64,000 bases of DNA, taken from NCBI RefSeq assembly GCF_009925085.1, contig NZ_JAABNR010000011.1, forward strand, positions 1 to 64,000, in the 5' to 3' direction. Position numbers and translations under genes: made by a program. The notes below the pieces were generated by a model. It did no database searches, was not told the DNA's origin, and was given only the letters and a program-made list of their open reading frames with translations. The first letter of the stretch is position 1; every line of letters starts with the position of its first letter. Source of the stretch: Stagnihabitans tardus. Lineage in GTDB: Bacteria; Pseudomonadota; Alphaproteobacteria; Rhodobacterales; Rhodobacteraceae. Of the stretch, positions 7,831 to 16,889 are shown piece after piece.

Positions 7831-8838
7831 ATGACCTACTACACCATGGGTGATCTTGCCCAATACCGCATGCTGAGCGGCCAGGGCGCGCGGCTGCGCG
7901 CCCAGATGAACGAGCTTTCGGTCGAGGCGACGACGGGCCTGGTCGCGGACCGGACCGAAAGGCTGCGCGGCAATTACGTCCAGGTCGCGGGGATCGAATC
8001 GCGGCTGAACCAGATCGCGGCCTATCGCACCGTCACCTCCGAACAGCTGATCCTGACTGCGGGCATGCAGACTGCGCTGTCGACCGTGGGGGATCAGACC
8101 AAGGGGCTCAGCGCGGCGCTTTTGGCCGGGGTTTCGTCACAGTCCGAACTGCGGATCGAGGCGCTATCGAACCAGGCCAATGCGACCTTGTCCTCGACCC
8201 TCTCGGCGCTGAACGCCCGCATCGGTGAGCGGGCGCTTTTCGCCGGCACCACGACCAACTCCGCCACGTTCGGCAGTGCCGAGGACCTGATGTCGGCGCT
8301 GGAAACCGCCGTCACCGCCTCGGGCGCGGTCTCGGCCGTCGATGTCCAGGCGGCGGTGGATGATTTCTTCGACGACCCGGCCGGGTTCGAGGCGGTGATG
8401 TACAAGGGCAGCGAGGCCACGGGCCCCCTGCCCATCGGCCCGGAAGAGACCGCGCAGATCGACGTGACCGGCATGGACCCGGCCATCGTCGGCATGCTCA
8501 AGGGCATCGCCATGGCGGGGCTTTTGTCGCGTGGTGTGCTGGCGGGCTCGACGCTCGCGCGGTCCGACCTGATGAAGAAGGCGGGCGAAAGCCTGGCGGG
8601 CACGCAAGAGCTTTTGGCCGGGCTTTCCGCGCATCTGGGCACGACCGAGGCCGCGATGCAGAACGCCGCCACCCGCAACGACGCCGAAAAGAACGCGCTG
8701 GAGACGGCGCGGCTGAACCTTCTGTCGGTCGATCAATACGAGGTCGCCTCGAAATACCAGGAAACCCAAGGCCAATTGCAAGAGCTTTACACCCTGACCT
8801 CCCGCGCCTCGCGGCTGAGCCTCGTGGACTTCCTCTGA
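7831..8838 (+). CDS. flgL: Flagellar hook-associated protein 3, FlgL
   Basis: A 335-residue flagellin-like junction protein. It opens MTYYTMGDLAQYRMLSGQGA and has the flagellin-type N-terminal helix pair (about 10-140, including QMNELSVEATTG) and C-terminal helices (about 270-330, NLLSVDQYEVASKYQETQ). The middle is short, as in other alphaproteobacterial FlgL. Its stop TGA overlaps the flgI ATG (TGATG), so the two are translationally coupled. Confidence 0.92.
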   Translation: MTYYTMGDLAQYRMLSGQGARLRAQMNELSVEATTGLVADRTERLRGNYVQVAGIESRLNQIAAYRTVTSEQLILTAGMQTALSTVGDQTKGLSAALLAGVSSQSELRIEALSNQANATLSSTLSALNARIGERALFAGTTTNSATFGSAEDLMSALETAVTASGAVSAVDVQAAVDDFFDDPAGFEAVMYKGSEATGPLPIGPEETAQIDVTGMDPAIVGMLKGIAMAGLLSRGVLAGSTLARSDLMKKAGESLAGTQELLAGLSAHLGTTEAAMQNAATRNDAEKNALETARLNLLSVDQYEVASKYQETQGQLQELYTLTSRASRLSLVDFL

Positions 8839-9935
8839 TGGGGCGTTTCCTGGCCATGCTGCTGATCTTCCTGACCTTTCCTGCCATGGCGGGAGAGATA
8901 AGGATCAAGGACCTCGTCGAATTCGACGGGGTCAGGGGCAACGACCTGGTGGGCTATGGCCTGGTCGTCGGTCTGAACGGCACGGGGGATGGGCTCCGCA
9001 ACTCGCCCTTCACCGAAGAGATCATGTCCAATCTCCTGGAACGCCTGGGCGTGAATGTCACGGGCGAGCAGTTCCAGCCCAAGAACGTCGCCGCCGTCTT
9101 CGTGACCGCCAGCCTGCCGCCCTTTGCCCGGGCGGGGGGGAAGATCGACGTGACGGTCTCGGCCATTGGCGATGCCAAGAGCCTCTTGGGCGGCACGCTG
9201 GTCATGACGCCCTTGAACGGGGCCGATGGGCAGATCTATGCCGTGGCCCAGGGCGCGATCATCGCGGGCGGAATCTCGGCCGAGGGGCAGGGCGCCAAGG
9301 TGACTGAGGGCGTGCCGACCTCGGGCTCGATCCCGGCAGGCGCGCGGGTCGAACGCGAGGTGCAGTTCGATTTCAACCAGATGGGCACGGTCCGGCTGGC
9401 GCTCCGCCAGCCCGATTTCACCACGGCCGCCCGGATCGAGGCAACGATCAACCGTGCCTTCGGCGGCAAGCCCGCGCAGATGCTGGATTCCGGCACCGTG
9501 TCGCTGGACATCGCGGCCACCGGGGCTGGTTCGACCGCGCATGTGATGGCCAAGCTGGAAAACCTGATGGTCGAGCCCGAGGCGCGGGCGCGGGTCGTGG
9601 TCGATCAGCGATCGGGGACCATCGTGATGGATGACGATGTCCGCATCAGTCATGTGGCCATCGCCCAGGGCAACCTGACGCTGAAGGTCGAAGAGGCTCC
9701 CGTCGTCGTGCAGCCCAACCCCTTCTCGGAGGGTGAGACCATCGTCGTGCCGCGGACCAATGCCGAAATCCAGCAGGAACAGGGCAAGGGCCTGGCCGAG
9801 GTGCAGGGCGGGGCCAGCCTGTCCGAGGTCGTGGCCGGGTTGAACGCGCTGGGCGTGGCGCCGGGCGACATGATCAACATCCTGAAAAGCATCAATGCCG
9901 CAGGCGCGCTTCATGCCGAGTTCGTGGTGAACTGA
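8838..9935 (+). CDS. flgI: Flagellar basal body P-ring protein FlgI
   Basis: A 365-residue periplasmic protein that forms the P ring around the rod. An N-terminal Sec signal peptide (MGRFLAMLLIFLTFPAMAGE) is followed by the conserved IRIKDLVEFDGVRGNDLVGY and GLNGTGDG. Length and the C-terminal INILKSINAAGALHAEFVVN match the family closely. It is the last intact gene of the operon; related bacteria often continue with fliP or other export genes, but here a degraded IS256-type sequence follows. Confidence 0.95.
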   Translation: MGRFLAMLLIFLTFPAMAGEIRIKDLVEFDGVRGNDLVGYGLVVGLNGTGDGLRNSPFTEEIMSNLLERLGVNVTGEQFQPKNVAAVFVTASLPPFARAGGKIDVTVSAIGDAKSLLGGTLVMTPLNGADGQIYAVAQGAIIAGGISAEGQGAKVTEGVPTSGSIPAGARVEREVQFDFNQMGTVRLALRQPDFTTAARIEATINRAFGGKPAQMLDSGTVSLDIAATGAGSTAHVMAKLENLMVEPEARARVVVDQRSGTIVMDDDVRISHVAIAQGNLTLKVEEAPVVVQPNPFSEGETIVVPRTNAEIQQEQGKGLAEVQGGASLSEVVAGLNALGVAPGDMINILKSINAAGALHAEFVVN

Positions 9936-9967
9936 TCGGCAAGGCGCTGGACCTGAGCGGAAAATCT

Positions 9968-10002
9968 GGGCCTGTCTGGCTTTCAGGGGGGCGGACAGGC
10001 CC
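9968..10002. other. Inverted repeat after flgI
   Basis: Arms GGGCCTGTC (9968-9976) and GACAGGCCC (9994-10002) form a 9-bp stem with a 17-nt loop. No T-run follows, so it is a weak terminator candidate; it could equally be a terminal repeat left from the neighbouring IS relic. Confidence 0.45.
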
Positions 10003-10029
10003 GGTGCTGACTCTCGTTGCGCAGGGGTC

Positions 10030-10784
10030 ATGCCACACCTTCCTGAAAGGGCCCAACTCTTGGCAGTGGTGTGCAGGCGAGGGGCCCCACACGGAAAACG
10101 CCTTGCCACCCGCGTTCCACCATGGAAGGCAAATTGCCCCGAAGAGTGGTGCAGCCCCTGTCGGGTCAGATTGCGCAATGACGCGCTCGAGATCGGCTCA
10201 GCCTCGGGCGTGCCGATGTCCAAACCCGGAATCTGCGGCGGCCCTTGGTTGACACAACGATGGCGAGGATGCGGGCGACCGAGAGCAAGCCATGGTTGCG
10301 CCCTGGTCCGTGCGACAAGGGCGGGTCTGCCGCGCCGGACCTTGGCAAAGGTGGTGCCGATCAACGAGTGGGGCCAGTTTCCTTCGGGCGACCGGTTGAG
10401 GAGGGACCTCCCCTTGCCGTCGATGTCTTCGCCAGGTCGGCTCACCTGACCCCCGAGATGCCCATGACCAGATCGTCGATTGGGCGCGTCGAGATGCCGG
10501 GAACACAGGCCTTCTGGCTGGATGCAGTCCGCGCCTTCCCAGCCCTGCGTCGTGGTTCCGGGATGCCCGGAAAGCAGCTGCCTTTCCTGAGTTTGGGGAT
10601 GCGCATTGCGATCATCCCCGCCCGCAAGGGCCATTGCGTCGAGCCGGCCGTTCAAAGTCCTTTTCGCCACGAGCGGCGCCCTTTGTCGCGCGACCTTCCT
10701 GCCCCATCGGACGTTCGGCGGCTCAGCCAATCATCTGGCAAAGAAGATCCGCTTCCTGGGGCTTTTCGACGAGGTCGCGCATTA
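10030..10784 (-). pseudogene. IS256-family transposase relic, frameshifted and truncated
   Basis: Pieces of an IS256-type (mutator) transposase occur in order along the minus strand but in different frames. MRDLVEKPQEADLLCQMIG starts at 10784, then ARRNG, then IPKLRKGSCFPGIPEPRR, then ISTRPIDDLVMGISG, LLNRSPEGNWPHSLIGTTFA and LDIGTPEAE. Intact members read roughly ...IPKLRKGSYFPGFLEPRR...STRSVDDLV...FLDRPIEGDWPYLWIDATY...DIGPSEAETFW. At least three frame changes and the loss of the C-terminal part rule out function. The left border at about 10030 is uncertain because similarity fades. It lies directly behind flgI. Confidence 0.75.
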
Positions 10785-11138
10785 GGGGGATCGGCGCAAT
10801 CTCCGGTCGAGGTCGGTGCCAGCAACCAGACCCTGCCGGAACATCGCAGGTGACCACCTCTGCCAGAACCCGCACCACGATCCGGGACAGGCTGTGCCAA
10901 GGCCGCCCAGCCGTCGGATCGAGACAAAAGACAGGGCGCAGGCTTGCCTGGTGCCGGCGCCCAGCCGTCAGGCTGGGGGGCATGGGGCCGGGCCAGGCTT
11001 GCGATGGTCGAGGCGGGGCGCGATGCCGTCGGCCAGGCCTGCGGAGACCGGGCCGGGGTTCATGGCTGGCACGGGTCACCAGGAACGGGACCACGATGCG
11101 CAATTTTCCGGGCTTGCCGTCCCGGGGCAGCAGATCGG
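10785..11138. other. Non-coding stretch between IS256 relic and PAS/MCP gene
   Basis: Open frames exist on both strands but carry no ribosome site or recognisable family, and their composition is Pro/Arg-rich as in antisense reading of GC-rich DNA. The stretch may be further decayed DNA brought in with, or broken by, the IS256 element. Confidence 0.5.
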
Positions 11139-11798
11139 TCAGCCCGCTTTCAAGAGGTCCTGCAACTGGCCCGTCACCGTGGCAATCCGTTCGGCCAGGA
11201 CGGAGGTCTCTTCGGCCAGGCGCGAGACCTCATGGGCGACGAACCCGAAGCTGGCGCCAAAGGGACCGGCGCGACCCGCCTCGAGCCGGGCGTTGATGGC
11301 CAGGATGCGCAGCGTGCGCAACACCTCGACAATGGGGACCGTATTGCCCAAGAGCGCCCTTGCCTTTTCGGAGATCGCCTCGAGCATCTGGACATTGTGC
11401 AGCTCTGCCAGGCGGGCGCGGTCGGCATCGATCACCGCCCCTTCAAGATACAGAAGCTCGTCGCCGTCGAAGACGCCACCGCCGATTTCCTGCACCCAGA
11501 TCGCCGTCCCATCGGGCCGCACGATCCGGTAATCGACATTCCAGTTGTCTTTCGCTGCCAGGGCCGCATCGACGGCGTCATAGACCGCCTGCAGATCGTC
11601 CGGATGGGTCTGGGCCGCGTAGGACCGCCCGGCCGGACCGATGAAGGCCTGCGGCTCATGCCCCGTCAGGCGGCGCACCTCTCCGGCCATGAACATCATG
11701 GAATAGGCCTTGTCGTTGCGGCAACGGTAAAGGAAGCCGTTCATCCGGTTCACGATGGAGTGGATGATCTCCAGCTCCGGTATCGATTCGTCCAACAT
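11139..11798 (-). CDS. Soluble PAS sensor fused to a short chemoreceptor signalling tip
   Basis: A 219-residue protein. Residues about 12-125 form a PAS domain (PAS_3-like: YRIVRPDGTAIWVQEIGGGV, and HPDDLQAVYDAVDAAL). Residues about 135-215 match the hairpin tip of methyl-accepting chemotaxis proteins (LAINARLEAGRAGPFGASFG, then FVAHEVSRLAEETSVLAERI). There is no membrane segment and only a short half of the usual signalling coiled coil. It is preceded by a CtrA-like box, as are the flagellar genes, and lies 1.2 kb from flgI. A cytoplasmic input module for CheA or another partner is the likely role; the PAS ligand is unknown. The stop is clean, so truncation by the nearby IS relic is possible but not shown. 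Confidence 0.8.
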   Translation of the reverse strand: MLDESIPELEIIHSIVNRMNGFLYRCRNDKAYSMMFMAGEVRRLTGHEPQAFIGPAGRSYAAQTHPDDLQAVYDAVDAALAAKDNWNVDYRIVRPDGTAIWVQEIGGGVFDGDELLYLEGAVIDADRARLAELHNVQMLEAISEKARALLGNTVPIVEVLRTLRILAINARLEAGRAGPFGASFGFVAHEVSRLAEETSVLAERIATVTGQLQDLLKAG

Positions 11799-11841
11799 GG
11801 GCCACCTTCTGGTTCACCTCGACAGGGTTACCCAGAGGGGA

Positions 11842-11856
11842 TTAACCAAGACCTAA
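11842..11856 (-). promoter_or_regulatory. CtrA-like box upstream of the PAS/MCP gene
   Basis: On the minus strand this reads TTAG-GTCTTGG-TTAA, a 7-of-8 match to TTAA-N7-TTAA, ending 43 bp before the start at 11798. It overlaps the last codon of the upstream gene. The form TTAG-N7-TTAA is the same as before flgE. Confidence 0.6.
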
Positions 11857-12464
11857 CGCGCAAGGGAAACGCGTGCGCCCAGGCGATGGGCCTGCACAGG
11901 ATCGCGCGTTGCGACCGGAAGGACCGGATCATAGGCCGCCCGGATCAGCGCGGAAATCTCGGGCGAAAGCAGGGTCTTGCCGCCGCCCTGCGCCAGGAAG
12001 GCGGGCGCGCCCTCGCCCCAGAGCAGGATCATCCGCGCTGCTTCGGACAGGGCCAGGTCCTCGGCCGGAAGCTCGGCCAGCGCGGAGTTCATCCGCAGGA
12101 AGGTAAAGCAGGCGCGGATCGCGCCCTGGTCGTCAAAGCGGAAGAGCCGGTAGTGATGCGCGTCCTGTGCGGCCAGCCGGGTGCAAAGCGGGCCGAGATC
12201 GGGGATCAGCCGGTCCAGGTTGGGGACGGCCGGCAGCTCCTCCCAGTCGCGGAAGAAGAAGACCATCAGGTTGGCGCCAAGCTCGGGATCGGTCTCGGCC
12301 ATCTTGTGGCGCGCAAGCGTCACGACGGCCTCGATGGCGCCCTTGACGGTGGACAGCGTGGCATCGTCGACGCCGAAGACCACGGGGACGATGGGGCGGC
12401 CCCAGCGCGCAAAGTGGAATGCGGCGCCCTGGGAGAAGGCGGCGGTGATCGCTTCGGGGGTCAT
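11853..12464 (-). CDS. Uncharacterised cytoplasmic protein in the isochorismatase cluster
   Basis: A 203-residue protein of no recognised family. It opens MTPEAITAAFSQGAAFHFAR and has an alternating hydrophobic pattern (IVPVVFGVDDATLSTVKGAI, then LMVFFFRDWEELPAVPNLDR) suggesting a mixed alpha/beta fold. It has no signal peptide or membrane helix. Its ATG overlaps the stop of the isochorismatase gene (ATGA), so it is translated from the same mRNA. Function unknown; the operon partners suggest small-molecule metabolism or an accessory role. Confidence 0.75.
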   Translation of the reverse strand: MTPEAITAAFSQGAAFHFARWGRPIVPVVFGVDDATLSTVKGAIEAVVTLARHKMAETDPELGANLMVFFFRDWEELPAVPNLDRLIPDLGPLCTRLAAQDAHHYRLFRFDDQGAIRACFTFLRMNSALAELPAEDLALSEAARMILLWGEGAPAFLAQGGGKTLLSPEISALIRAAYDPVLPVATRDPVQAHRLGARVSLAR

Positions 12465-13000
12465 GGCTGGGACAGGATGTCTTCGGAGCTGGCGATGCGG
12501 GCAAAGCCGCGCAGGTTGGCAAGGCTCATGTCCAGCACCGTCTGCGGCGGAAAGATCCGCCCGTCCTGCGCGCGCCTGGGGAAGCAGACCAGGGCATCCT
12601 GAACCAGGGTCACGGCGAAACCGAGGTTGCCCGCCATGCGCGTCGTGCTTTCCACGCACATATTGGCCTCGCCGCCGCAGATCACCAGGTCGGCCTCGCC
12701 CTCCAGCCGCTGGGCCAGGTCGGTGCCGATGAAGGCCGAGGAGCCATGTTTCACCACGATCTCTTCGCCGGGCAGGGGGGCGACCTCTGCCATGGCGGCG
12801 CAGAGCGGGTTCGACGGGTGGAACCCGTCCGCAGGGTCATCCACATTGTGGTGGACATGGATCACGCGCCAGCCCCGGGCCCGCGCATGATCCAGAAGCC
12901 GCCCCGCGACGGCGGGCGCCGCGTCATTGGCCCAGGGCCAATCGGCCGAGCGCTCGGCGCGCATGGCCTCTTGCAGGTCGATGACGATCAGCGTCGGCAT
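12461..13000 (-). CDS. Isochorismatase-family cysteine hydrolase
   Basis: A 179-residue protein of the isochorismatase/nicotinamidase fold. The catalytic triad is visible: Asp in LIVIDLQEAM near residue 7, Lys in EIVVKHGSSAF, and the nucleophilic Cys in GGEANMCVESTTRMAGNLG with the family's preceding loop. The start at 13000 gives the typical MPTLIVIDLQ opening; the upstream in-frame extension is not family-like. It is the middle gene of a tight minus-strand cluster (1 bp after DUF1993, 4-nt overlap with the next). The substrate is not predictable; hydrolysis of an amide such as nicotinamide, a ureide or a carbamate is possible. Confidence 0.88.
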   Translation of the reverse strand: MPTLIVIDLQEAMRAERSADWPWANDAAPAVAGRLLDHARARGWRVIHVHHNVDDPADGFHPSNPLCAAMAEVAPLPGEEIVVKHGSSAFIGTDLAQRLEGEADLVICGGEANMCVESTTRMAGNLGFAVTLVQDALVCFPRRAQDGRIFPPQTVLDMSLANLRGFARIASSEDILSQP

Positions 13001-13001
13001 C

Positions 13002-13490
13002 TCAGCCCCCCAGGAAATCGACCTTGCCGATCTCGACCCCATTGCTACGCAGGATGTTGTAGGCGGTGGTCAGGTGGAAATAGAAGTTCGGAATGGCGTA
13101 GGAGTTCAGGTAGAAGGGCGCCGGGAAAGTCAGCTCGCGCGGGCCGGCCTTGACGGTGATCGTCTTGGCCTCGGCGCCCTCGAAGGCGGCTTCGGGGATC
13201 GACTGGATGAAGGCCACGGTCTTGGCGATGCGGGCCTGAAGCTCTTCCAGCGTGCGCTCGGTATCGGCAAAGGGCGGGACCTCGACCCCGGCCAGGCGGG
13301 CAGAGGCGCCCTTGGCATGGTCGGTCGCGATGCAGATCTGGCGCCACAGCGGGAACATGTCGGCGATCAGGCGCAATTCACCCATGACCTCGGGCTTGAT
13401 CTTCTTGGCCTCTTCATGGGCGCGGGCCTTGCCCAGGATGGCCGAAACGGCGTTCAGCGAATGGACGAAGGCGGGGACGGGCGACTGCAT
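13002..13490 (-). CDS. DUF1993-family protein
   Basis: A 162-residue protein matching DUF1993: helical, with conserved LIADMFPLWRQICIATDHAK and the C-terminal FYLNSYAIPNFYFHLTTAYN, reminiscent of the four-helix DinB-like fold. No enzymatic function is established for the family. The start at 13490 follows GGAGGAACCCC. It heads the cluster with the isochorismatase-like and unknown genes. Confidence 0.85.
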   Translation of the reverse strand: MQSPVPAFVHSLNAVSAILGKARAHEEAKKIKPEVMGELRLIADMFPLWRQICIATDHAKGASARLAGVEVPPFADTERTLEELQARIAKTVAFIQSIPEAAFEGAEAKTITVKAGPRELTFPAPFYLNSYAIPNFYFHLTTAYNILRSNGVEIGKVDFLGG

Positions 13491-13559
13491 GGGGTTCCTC
13501 CTTGAGTGAGGCCAAGATGGCGCTTTTCTGCCGGGACGCAAGGGGGAAGGCGCGCCGCT

Positions 13560-13587
13560 GTCCCGGGCTTGACCCGGGACCTCGACC
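13560..13587 (+). repeat. Intergenic palindrome, family C, copy 1
   Basis: GTCCCGGG-CTTGA-CCCGGGAC followed by CTCGACC. It forms a 7-8 bp stem and lies between the argF stop and the DUF1993 start. Similar units occur at 25435, 57060 and (inverted) 57149. Confidence 0.65.
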
Positions 13588-13599
13588 TGTTGCGCGCGG

Positions 13600-14526
13600 T
13601 CAGAGCCCAAGGCTCCAGCGCATGATGGCCTTCTGCGCGTGGAGGCGGTTTTCGGCCTCGTCGAAGATGACCGAATGCGGGCCGTCCATAACCGCCGAGG
13701 TCGCCTCGTCGTTGCGATGGGCGGGCAGGCAATGCATGAAGAGCGCATCGGGCTTGGCCTTGGCCATCAGCTCTTCGTTGACCTGGTAGGGGCGGAGCTG
13801 GTTGTGGCGGCGCTCTTTCGCGGACTCGGGGTCATGCATCGAGACCCAGGTGTCGGTGACGACGAGATCGGCGCCGATCACCGCCCGGTGCGGGTCGCGG
13901 TCGATGGTGATATTGGCGCCCTTGGCGCGGGCCTGCGCGACGAAGGCGGCTTCAGGGTCCAGCGTCTCGGGCCCCGTAAAGGTGACGTCGAAGCCGAATT
14001 GCCCTGCGGCATGCAGGAAGGAGGCGCAGACATTGTTGCCATCGCCGCACCAGACCACCTTCTTGCCCGCGATGGGGCCGCGGTGTTCCTCATAGGTCAT
14101 GATATCGGCCATGATCTGGCAAGGATGGGTGCGGTTGGTCAGCCCGTTGATCACCGGCACCGTCGCATGTTCGGCCATCTCGAGCAGGGTTTGCTCTTCG
14201 AAGGTGCGGATCATGATGAGGTCGACATAGCGGGACAGGACCCGGGCGGTGTCGGCGATGGTCTCGCCATGGCCAAGCTGCATTTCCTTGCCCGAGAGGA
14301 CCATGGTCTGGCCGCCCATCTGGCGCACACCCACGTCAAAGGAGACGCGGGTCCGGGTCGAGGGCTTTTCGAAGATCAGCGCGACCATGCGGCCCGCGAG
14401 CGGCTGGTCGTCATCGGGGGCGCCCTTGGGGCGGTTGTTGCGCGCCTGTTTCATCGCATGGGCCTTGTCGATCATGGCCCGGAGTTCGGTGGCGTCGGTC
14501 TTGTGGATATCGAGGAAGTGTTTCAT
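13600..14526 (-). CDS. argF: Ornithine carbamoyltransferase
   Basis: A 308-residue cytoplasmic enzyme making citrulline from ornithine and carbamoyl phosphate in arginine synthesis. It carries the carbamoyl-phosphate motif [23 protein letters not shown], the ornithine-side FMHCLPAHR and the central [10 protein letters not shown]. Length is normal. It lies 130 bp downstream of argD on the same strand; the gap contains a family D repeat unit. The argD-argF order is common in alphaproteobacteria and supports a joint arginine operon. Confidence 0.96.
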   Translation of the reverse strand: MKHFLDIHKTDATELRAMIDKAHAMKQARNNRPKGAPDDDQPLAGRMVALIFEKPSTRTRVSFDVGVRQMGGQTMVLSGKEMQLGHGETIADTARVLSRYVDLIMIRTFEEQTLLEMAEHATVPVINGLTNRTHPCQIMADIMTYEEHRGPIAGKKVVWCGDGNNVCASFLHAAGQFGFDVTFTGPETLDPEAAFVAQARAKGANITIDRDPHRAVIGADLVVTDTWVSMHDPESAKERRHNQLRPYQVNEELMAKAKPDALFMHCLPAHRNDEATSAVMDGPHSVIFDEAENRLHAQKAIMRWSLGL

Positions 14527-14553
14527 GTCACACGTGATTTTTGGCGGAAGTCC

Positions 14554-14602
14554 CGGGGGCTGTCTGCCCCCGGACCCCCGAGGATATTTATGAAAAGATG
14601 AA
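14554..14602 (+). repeat. Family D unit: GC hairpin plus GATATTT tail
   Basis: A hairpin GGGGG-CTGTCTG-CCCCC followed by GGACCCCCGAGGATATTTAT and a TGAAAAG stretch. The same arrangement recurs at 49061, 50671 and 60500-60605. Here it reads opposite to the flanking argD and argF genes. Confidence 0.65.
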
Positions 14603-14656
14603 TGTGGGGCGGGCTCGCAGCCCCGACCGATGCGCGCGTTCTTGTGCCTCGTGCAT

Positions 14657-15826
14657 TCAGGCCTCCAGGCTCTGGGCGGCGGCGTCGAGGCGGGTCAGCG
14701 CCTCGGCGATATCGGCGTCCGGGATGTTCAGGGGCGGCAGGAGGCGGATTACGTTGTCGGCCGCCGGAACCGTCAGGATGTGTTGGGCGTAGCCCGCCTT
14801 GACGATGTCGGTGTTCGTGGCCACGCATTTCAGGCCGAGGATCAGGCCCTCGCCGCGCACGGCTTCGAAGAGCTTGGGGTGGGAGGCGACCAGCGCCTCC
14901 AGCCCCTGCCGGAAGAGGGCGGATTTGCGGTTCACTTCGCCGAGGAAGGCGTCGTCCGCAATGATCTCCATGACCTTGGCGCCCACCGCGCAGGCGAGCG
15001 GGTTGCCGCCATAGGTCGAGCCATGGGTGCCTGCGACCATGCCAAGGGCCGCCTCTTCGGTGGCGAGCACGGCGCCGAGCGGGAAGCCGCCGCCGATGCC
15101 CTTGGCCACCATCATGATATCGGGCGTGATCCCCGCCCATTCATGGGCGAAGAGCTTGCCGGTGCGGCCCATGCCGCATTGGACCTCGTCGAAAATGAGC
15201 AGTGCGCCGTGCTGGTCGCAGAGGTCGCGCAGGCCCTTCAGGCATTGGTCGGGGACCTTGCGGATGCCGCCCTCGCCCTGGACGGGCTCGATGATCACGG
15301 CGCAGGTCTTGTCGGTGATGGCCGCGCGGATCGCGTCATGATCGGCCCAGGGAAGCTGGCGGAAGCCGGGCATCAGGGGGCCGAAGCCCTTGGTCATCTT
15401 CTCCGACCCCGCCGCCGCGATGGCACCGGTGGAGCGACCATGGAAGGCGCCCTCGAAGGCGATGATCTCGTCCCGCGGCGCGCCCTTTTCGTAATGGTAT
15501 TTCCGGGCCATCTTGATGGCGAGCTCCGCCGCCTCGGTGCCGGAATTGGTGAAGAAGACCGTATCGGCAAAGGTCTTGTCGACCAGCATCTCGGCCAGCT
15601 TTTCCTGTTCCGGGATCGTGTAGAGGTTGGACACATGCCAGATCTTCCCCGCCTGTTCGGTCAGGGCGGCGATCAAGGCCGGGTTCGCATGCCCCAGCGC
15701 GTTCACCGCAATCCCGGCCCCAAGGTCCAGGTATCGCGTCCCGTCCGCGGTGATGGCCCAGGCGCCCTCGCCCTTCACGAAGGCCATGGGAGCGCGGTTA
15801 TAGGTCGGCAGAACGGGAGTGATCAT
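14657..15826 (-). CDS. argD: Acetylornithine/succinyldiaminopimelate aminotransferase
   Basis: A 389-residue class III PLP aminotransferase acting in arginine synthesis, often also in lysine synthesis. It shows [20 protein letters not shown], the PLP-lysine region [16 protein letters not shown], and [16 protein letters not shown]. The start at 15826 follows GAGGAC and gives the usual [10 protein letters not shown] opening. It is the first gene of the argD-argF pair. A role in the dapA-linked lysine pathway elsewhere in the window is possible but not shown here. Confidence 0.95.
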   Translation of the reverse strand: MITPVLPTYNRAPMAFVKGEGAWAITADGTRYLDLGAGIAVNALGHANPALIAALTEQAGKIWHVSNLYTIPEQEKLAEMLVDKTFADTVFFTNSGTEAAELAIKMARKYHYEKGAPRDEIIAFEGAFHGRSTGAIAAAGSEKMTKGFGPLMPGFRQLPWADHDAIRAAITDKTCAVIIEPVQGEGGIRKVPDQCLKGLRDLCDQHGALLIFDEVQCGMGRTGKLFAHEWAGITPDIMMVAKGIGGGFPLGAVLATEEAALGMVAGTHGSTYGGNPLACAVGAKVMEIIADDAFLGEVNRKSALFRQGLEALVASHPKLFEAVRGEGLILGLKCVATNTDIVKAGYAQHILTVPAADNVIRLLPPLNIPDADIAEALTRLDAAAQSLEA

Positions 15827-16051
15827 GGGACAAGTCCTCGCAAGAAGCCCAAGGGGTGCCAAGGAATGGCGGGAAGGTCAACGATGTATCAGGGAGATAT
15901 GACGGGGCGGTCACGCGAAAGGCGTGTCAGCGTCGCAGGGAGAGGGTGCGGGTCCGGGTCATGGGCGACTGCATAGGGGGCGGGGGGGCTTCTGTAAAGC
16001 GAAATCGGGGCGTCTTGATCTTGCCGAAGATTGGCCTTTTCCTGAGCCCGA
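15827..16051. other. Intergenic region between argD and the sulfotransferase gene
   Basis: This is a divergent promoter region of about 275 bp in total. Apart from the CtrA-like box near its right end, no gene, RNA hairpin or repeat is recognised. Confidence 0.5.
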
Positions 16052-16066
16052 TTAACCTTCATTCAA
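16052..16066 (+). promoter_or_regulatory. CtrA-like box upstream of the sulfotransferase gene
   Basis: TTAA-CCTTCAT-TCAA matches TTAA-N7-TTAA at 7 of 8 half-site positions and ends 37 bp before the start at 16104. A further GTTAAACG lies at 16077-16084. Confidence 0.45.
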
Positions 16067-16103
16067 GAGGCGCAGCGTTAAACGGGTGCAAACGGAGGCG
16101 CAG

Positions 16104-16886
16104 ATGGCGGTGGAAGTGAAGAAGAAGGCCGATCCCGACAGGCTCTTGTCCTGCCGGAAGCTGCCGATCCGCTATCTCTTCATCCCGAAATGCGGCTGCA
16201 CCTTCGTCAAGAACCTGATCTGGCGGCTGGATCACGGCCAGACCTTCCACAATCCCAAGCGCATCCATGACGTGATGGACGATTTCGTCCGCGCCTCGGC
16301 CTTTGGGCTTACCCAAGACGCGATCAGGGCGGAGGAACATGCCTTCACCATCCTGCGCAACCCGGTCGACCGGTTCCTGAGCCTCTATTTCGACAAGGTC
16401 GTGGGCTCGGGCTGGACGAAATATGTGCCCCTGCGGGCGACCTTGCAGAAATACGGGCTGAACGTCGATGCGACCACGGCGGAGGAGCACCGCCGCAACT
16501 GCATGATCATGATCGACTGGCTGGAGGTGAACCTGACCGGGGAAAACGACCTCCCCCGCGAGGCACATTGGACGCCGCAATGGTATCGGTCGGACATCAT
16601 GAAGGGCTTCGACCTGAAGCTTCTGACCCTGACCAATCTTGATCAGCGGATGGAGATGCTTTTGTCCGACCTCGTGCCCGATATCGGCGCGGTCATGGCC
16701 GAGATGGAGCGCTATGCCACCAATTCCAAGGACAAGAAGGAAGCGGTGCTGGACCAGAAGGTCAAGGCGCGCATCAACCAGGTCTATCGCCGTGACCGGG
16801 AGATCTTTGAAAAGCTTAAGGATACCTGGCGCGACACCAAGCCTGCAAGGATGCAGGACATTCCCCGCGCTTCTCTCGTTCTTTAA
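16104..16886 (+). CDS. Sulfotransferase family 2 protein
   Basis: A 260-residue cytoplasmic enzyme expected to transfer sulfate from PAPS to a carbohydrate-type acceptor. Both PAPS sites are visible: the 5'-phosphosulfate loop IPKCGCTFVKNLIW near residue 30 and the 3'-phosphate motif FTILRNPVDRFLSLYF near 81-96. The start at 16104 follows ACGGAGG. It is transcribed towards the RTX-type gene 66 bp downstream. Related single sulfotransferases in Rhodobacteraceae modify surface or exported glycans; the acceptor here is unknown. Confidence 0.85.
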   Translation: MAVEVKKKADPDRLLSCRKLPIRYLFIPKCGCTFVKNLIWRLDHGQTFHNPKRIHDVMDDFVRASAFGLTQDAIRAEEHAFTILRNPVDRFLSLYFDKVVGSGWTKYVPLRATLQKYGLNVDATTAEEHRRNCMIMIDWLEVNLTGENDLPREAHWTPQWYRSDIMKGFDLKLLTLTNLDQRMEMLLSDLVPDIGAVMAEMERYATNSKDKKEAVLDQKVKARINQVYRRDREIFEKLKDTWRDTKPARMQDIPRASLVL

Positions 16887-16889
16887 CGA

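Noticed and set aside
10944-12602. A 552-codon plus-strand frame over the PAS/MCP and unknown genes
   Set aside because: Antisense to the PAS/MCP gene, which has a clear domain signature; composition is typical of shadows.
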